Positions 63,663-64,000 of a stretch of 64,000 nt of DNA are shown here, one piece after another; the stretch's first letter is position 1; each line of letters begins with the position of its first letter. Position numbers and translations under genes: made by a program. This stretch comes from Caulobacter henricii (lineage in GTDB: Bacteria; Pseudomonadota; Alphaproteobacteria; Caulobacterales; Caulobacteraceae). The DNA is taken from positions 2,790,001-2,854,000 of the forward strand of contig NZ_CP013002.1 of NCBI RefSeq assembly GCF_001414055.1, written 5' to 3'. The notes beneath the pieces are model-generated. The model was given only the letters and a program-made list of their open reading frames with translations. It did not search any database and was not told the DNA's origin.

Positions 63663-64000
63663 ATGAAGTCCTTGTCCACACTGAGGGTGCTGGTGGTCGA
63701 AGACGAAGCCCTGGTCTCCATGCTGGTCGAGGACATGCTCAGCGACCTGGGCTGCACGGTGATCGGACCTGCAGCGGAACTCGAGGAAGCCCTGCGCCTA
63801 GCCGGCTCGGCCGAGATGGACGCCGCCCTCCTGGACGTCAATCTGGGTGGCCGGCCGATCTTTCCGGTCGCCGACGCCCTGAAGGCCCGCGGCGTGCCGT
63901 TCGCCTTCGCCAGTGGCTACGGCGCAGCCGGCCTGTCGGAAAGCCACCGGGGATCACTGGTGCTGCAGAAGCCCTTCCGCGAGACCGATCTTCGACGCGT
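63663..64000 (+). CDS. Receiver-domain response regulator (cut by the right edge)
   Basis: The first 112 residues are a CheY-like receiver: VLVVEDEALVSMLVEDMLSD with acidic pocket, phospho-acceptor D58 in ALLDVNLGGRPIFPVADAL and the closing Lys in LVLQKPFRETDL. No output domain is seen by the edge, so it is likely a single-domain regulator of the kind common in Caulobacter. Its ATG is preceded by CGGAG. Confidence 0.85.
   Translation, partial: MKSLSTLRVLVVEDEALVSMLVEDMLSDLGCTVIGPAAELEEALRLAGSAEMDAALLDVNLGGRPIFPVADALKARGVPFAFASGYGAAGLSESHRGSLVLQKPFRETDLRR

Overview
The window is high-GC, densely coded DNA from an alphaproteobacterium, most likely Caulobacter or a close relative in the Caulobacterales. 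The support is: a large Oar-like TonB-dependent receptor, two 273-residue flagellins of the Caulobacter type, a flavin-dependent tryptophan halogenase beside sugar-acid catabolism genes, a xerD/aroK/aroB neighbourhood, a lignostilbene-type carotenoid oxygenase, and palindromic intergenic repeats. No rRNA, CRISPR array or complete insertion sequence was seen. Two tRNA genes are present (Gln-UUG and Pro-CGG).

Left part (1-10.8 kb) is accessory-looking. It opens with the remains of a Mu-like com-mom DNA-modification pair: com is intact and mom carries three frameshifts. Next come an amidase preceded by the truncated tail of an alpha/beta hydrolase, a photolyase-like protein whose two domains seem to be in swapped order, and a DHA2 drug exporter. 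A type III polyketide synthase coupled to an isoprenylcysteine-methyltransferase-like enzyme follows, probably an alkylresorcinol or pyrone pathway with the exporter divergent. Then DUF305, GNAT and carboxylesterase genes lead to a tyrosine integrase with a decayed small DNA-binding gene, ending 40 bp from the 3' end of tRNA-Gln. The block may be an old integrated element.

Middle (10.9-34 kb): tRNA-Pro, sppA, a TPR-sulfotransferase, the TonB receptor, a DUF442-type phosphatase/sulfur-transferase-like protein, a small predicted lipoprotein, an MBL hydrolase, an unusual acyl-CoA synthetase fused to membrane segments and a DUF1499 domain, a hybrid histidine kinase, a fused phosphotransferase/ATPase, a TetR regulator, pdxH, a J-domain protein and an NTF2-like protein. 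Then come the ohr-ohrR peroxide module with two matching palindromes upstream, two near-identical flagellins with matching leader hairpins, and a tryptophan halogenase.

Right part (34-64 kb): a dgoK-dgoA-symporter operon for 2-keto-3-deoxygalactonate, preceded by a truncated LacI-like start; GST; a two-gene RND efflux pump; a tesA / ybbA / ybbP-type trio; a sorbosone dehydrogenase-like lipoprotein and a carotenoid/stilbene oxygenase; a DUF1295 membrane protein between two palindromic repeats; an SCP2-type thiolase facing a double-HxlR regulator; a glycosyltransferase; an aldo-keto reductase facing a PadR-membrane protein pair; a Lys/Ala-rich hypothetical protein; PhnA; an operon of a secreted hypothetical protein with xerD; aroK-aroB; a CorC/HlyC-type CBS protein; and a receiver-domain protein cut by the right edge.
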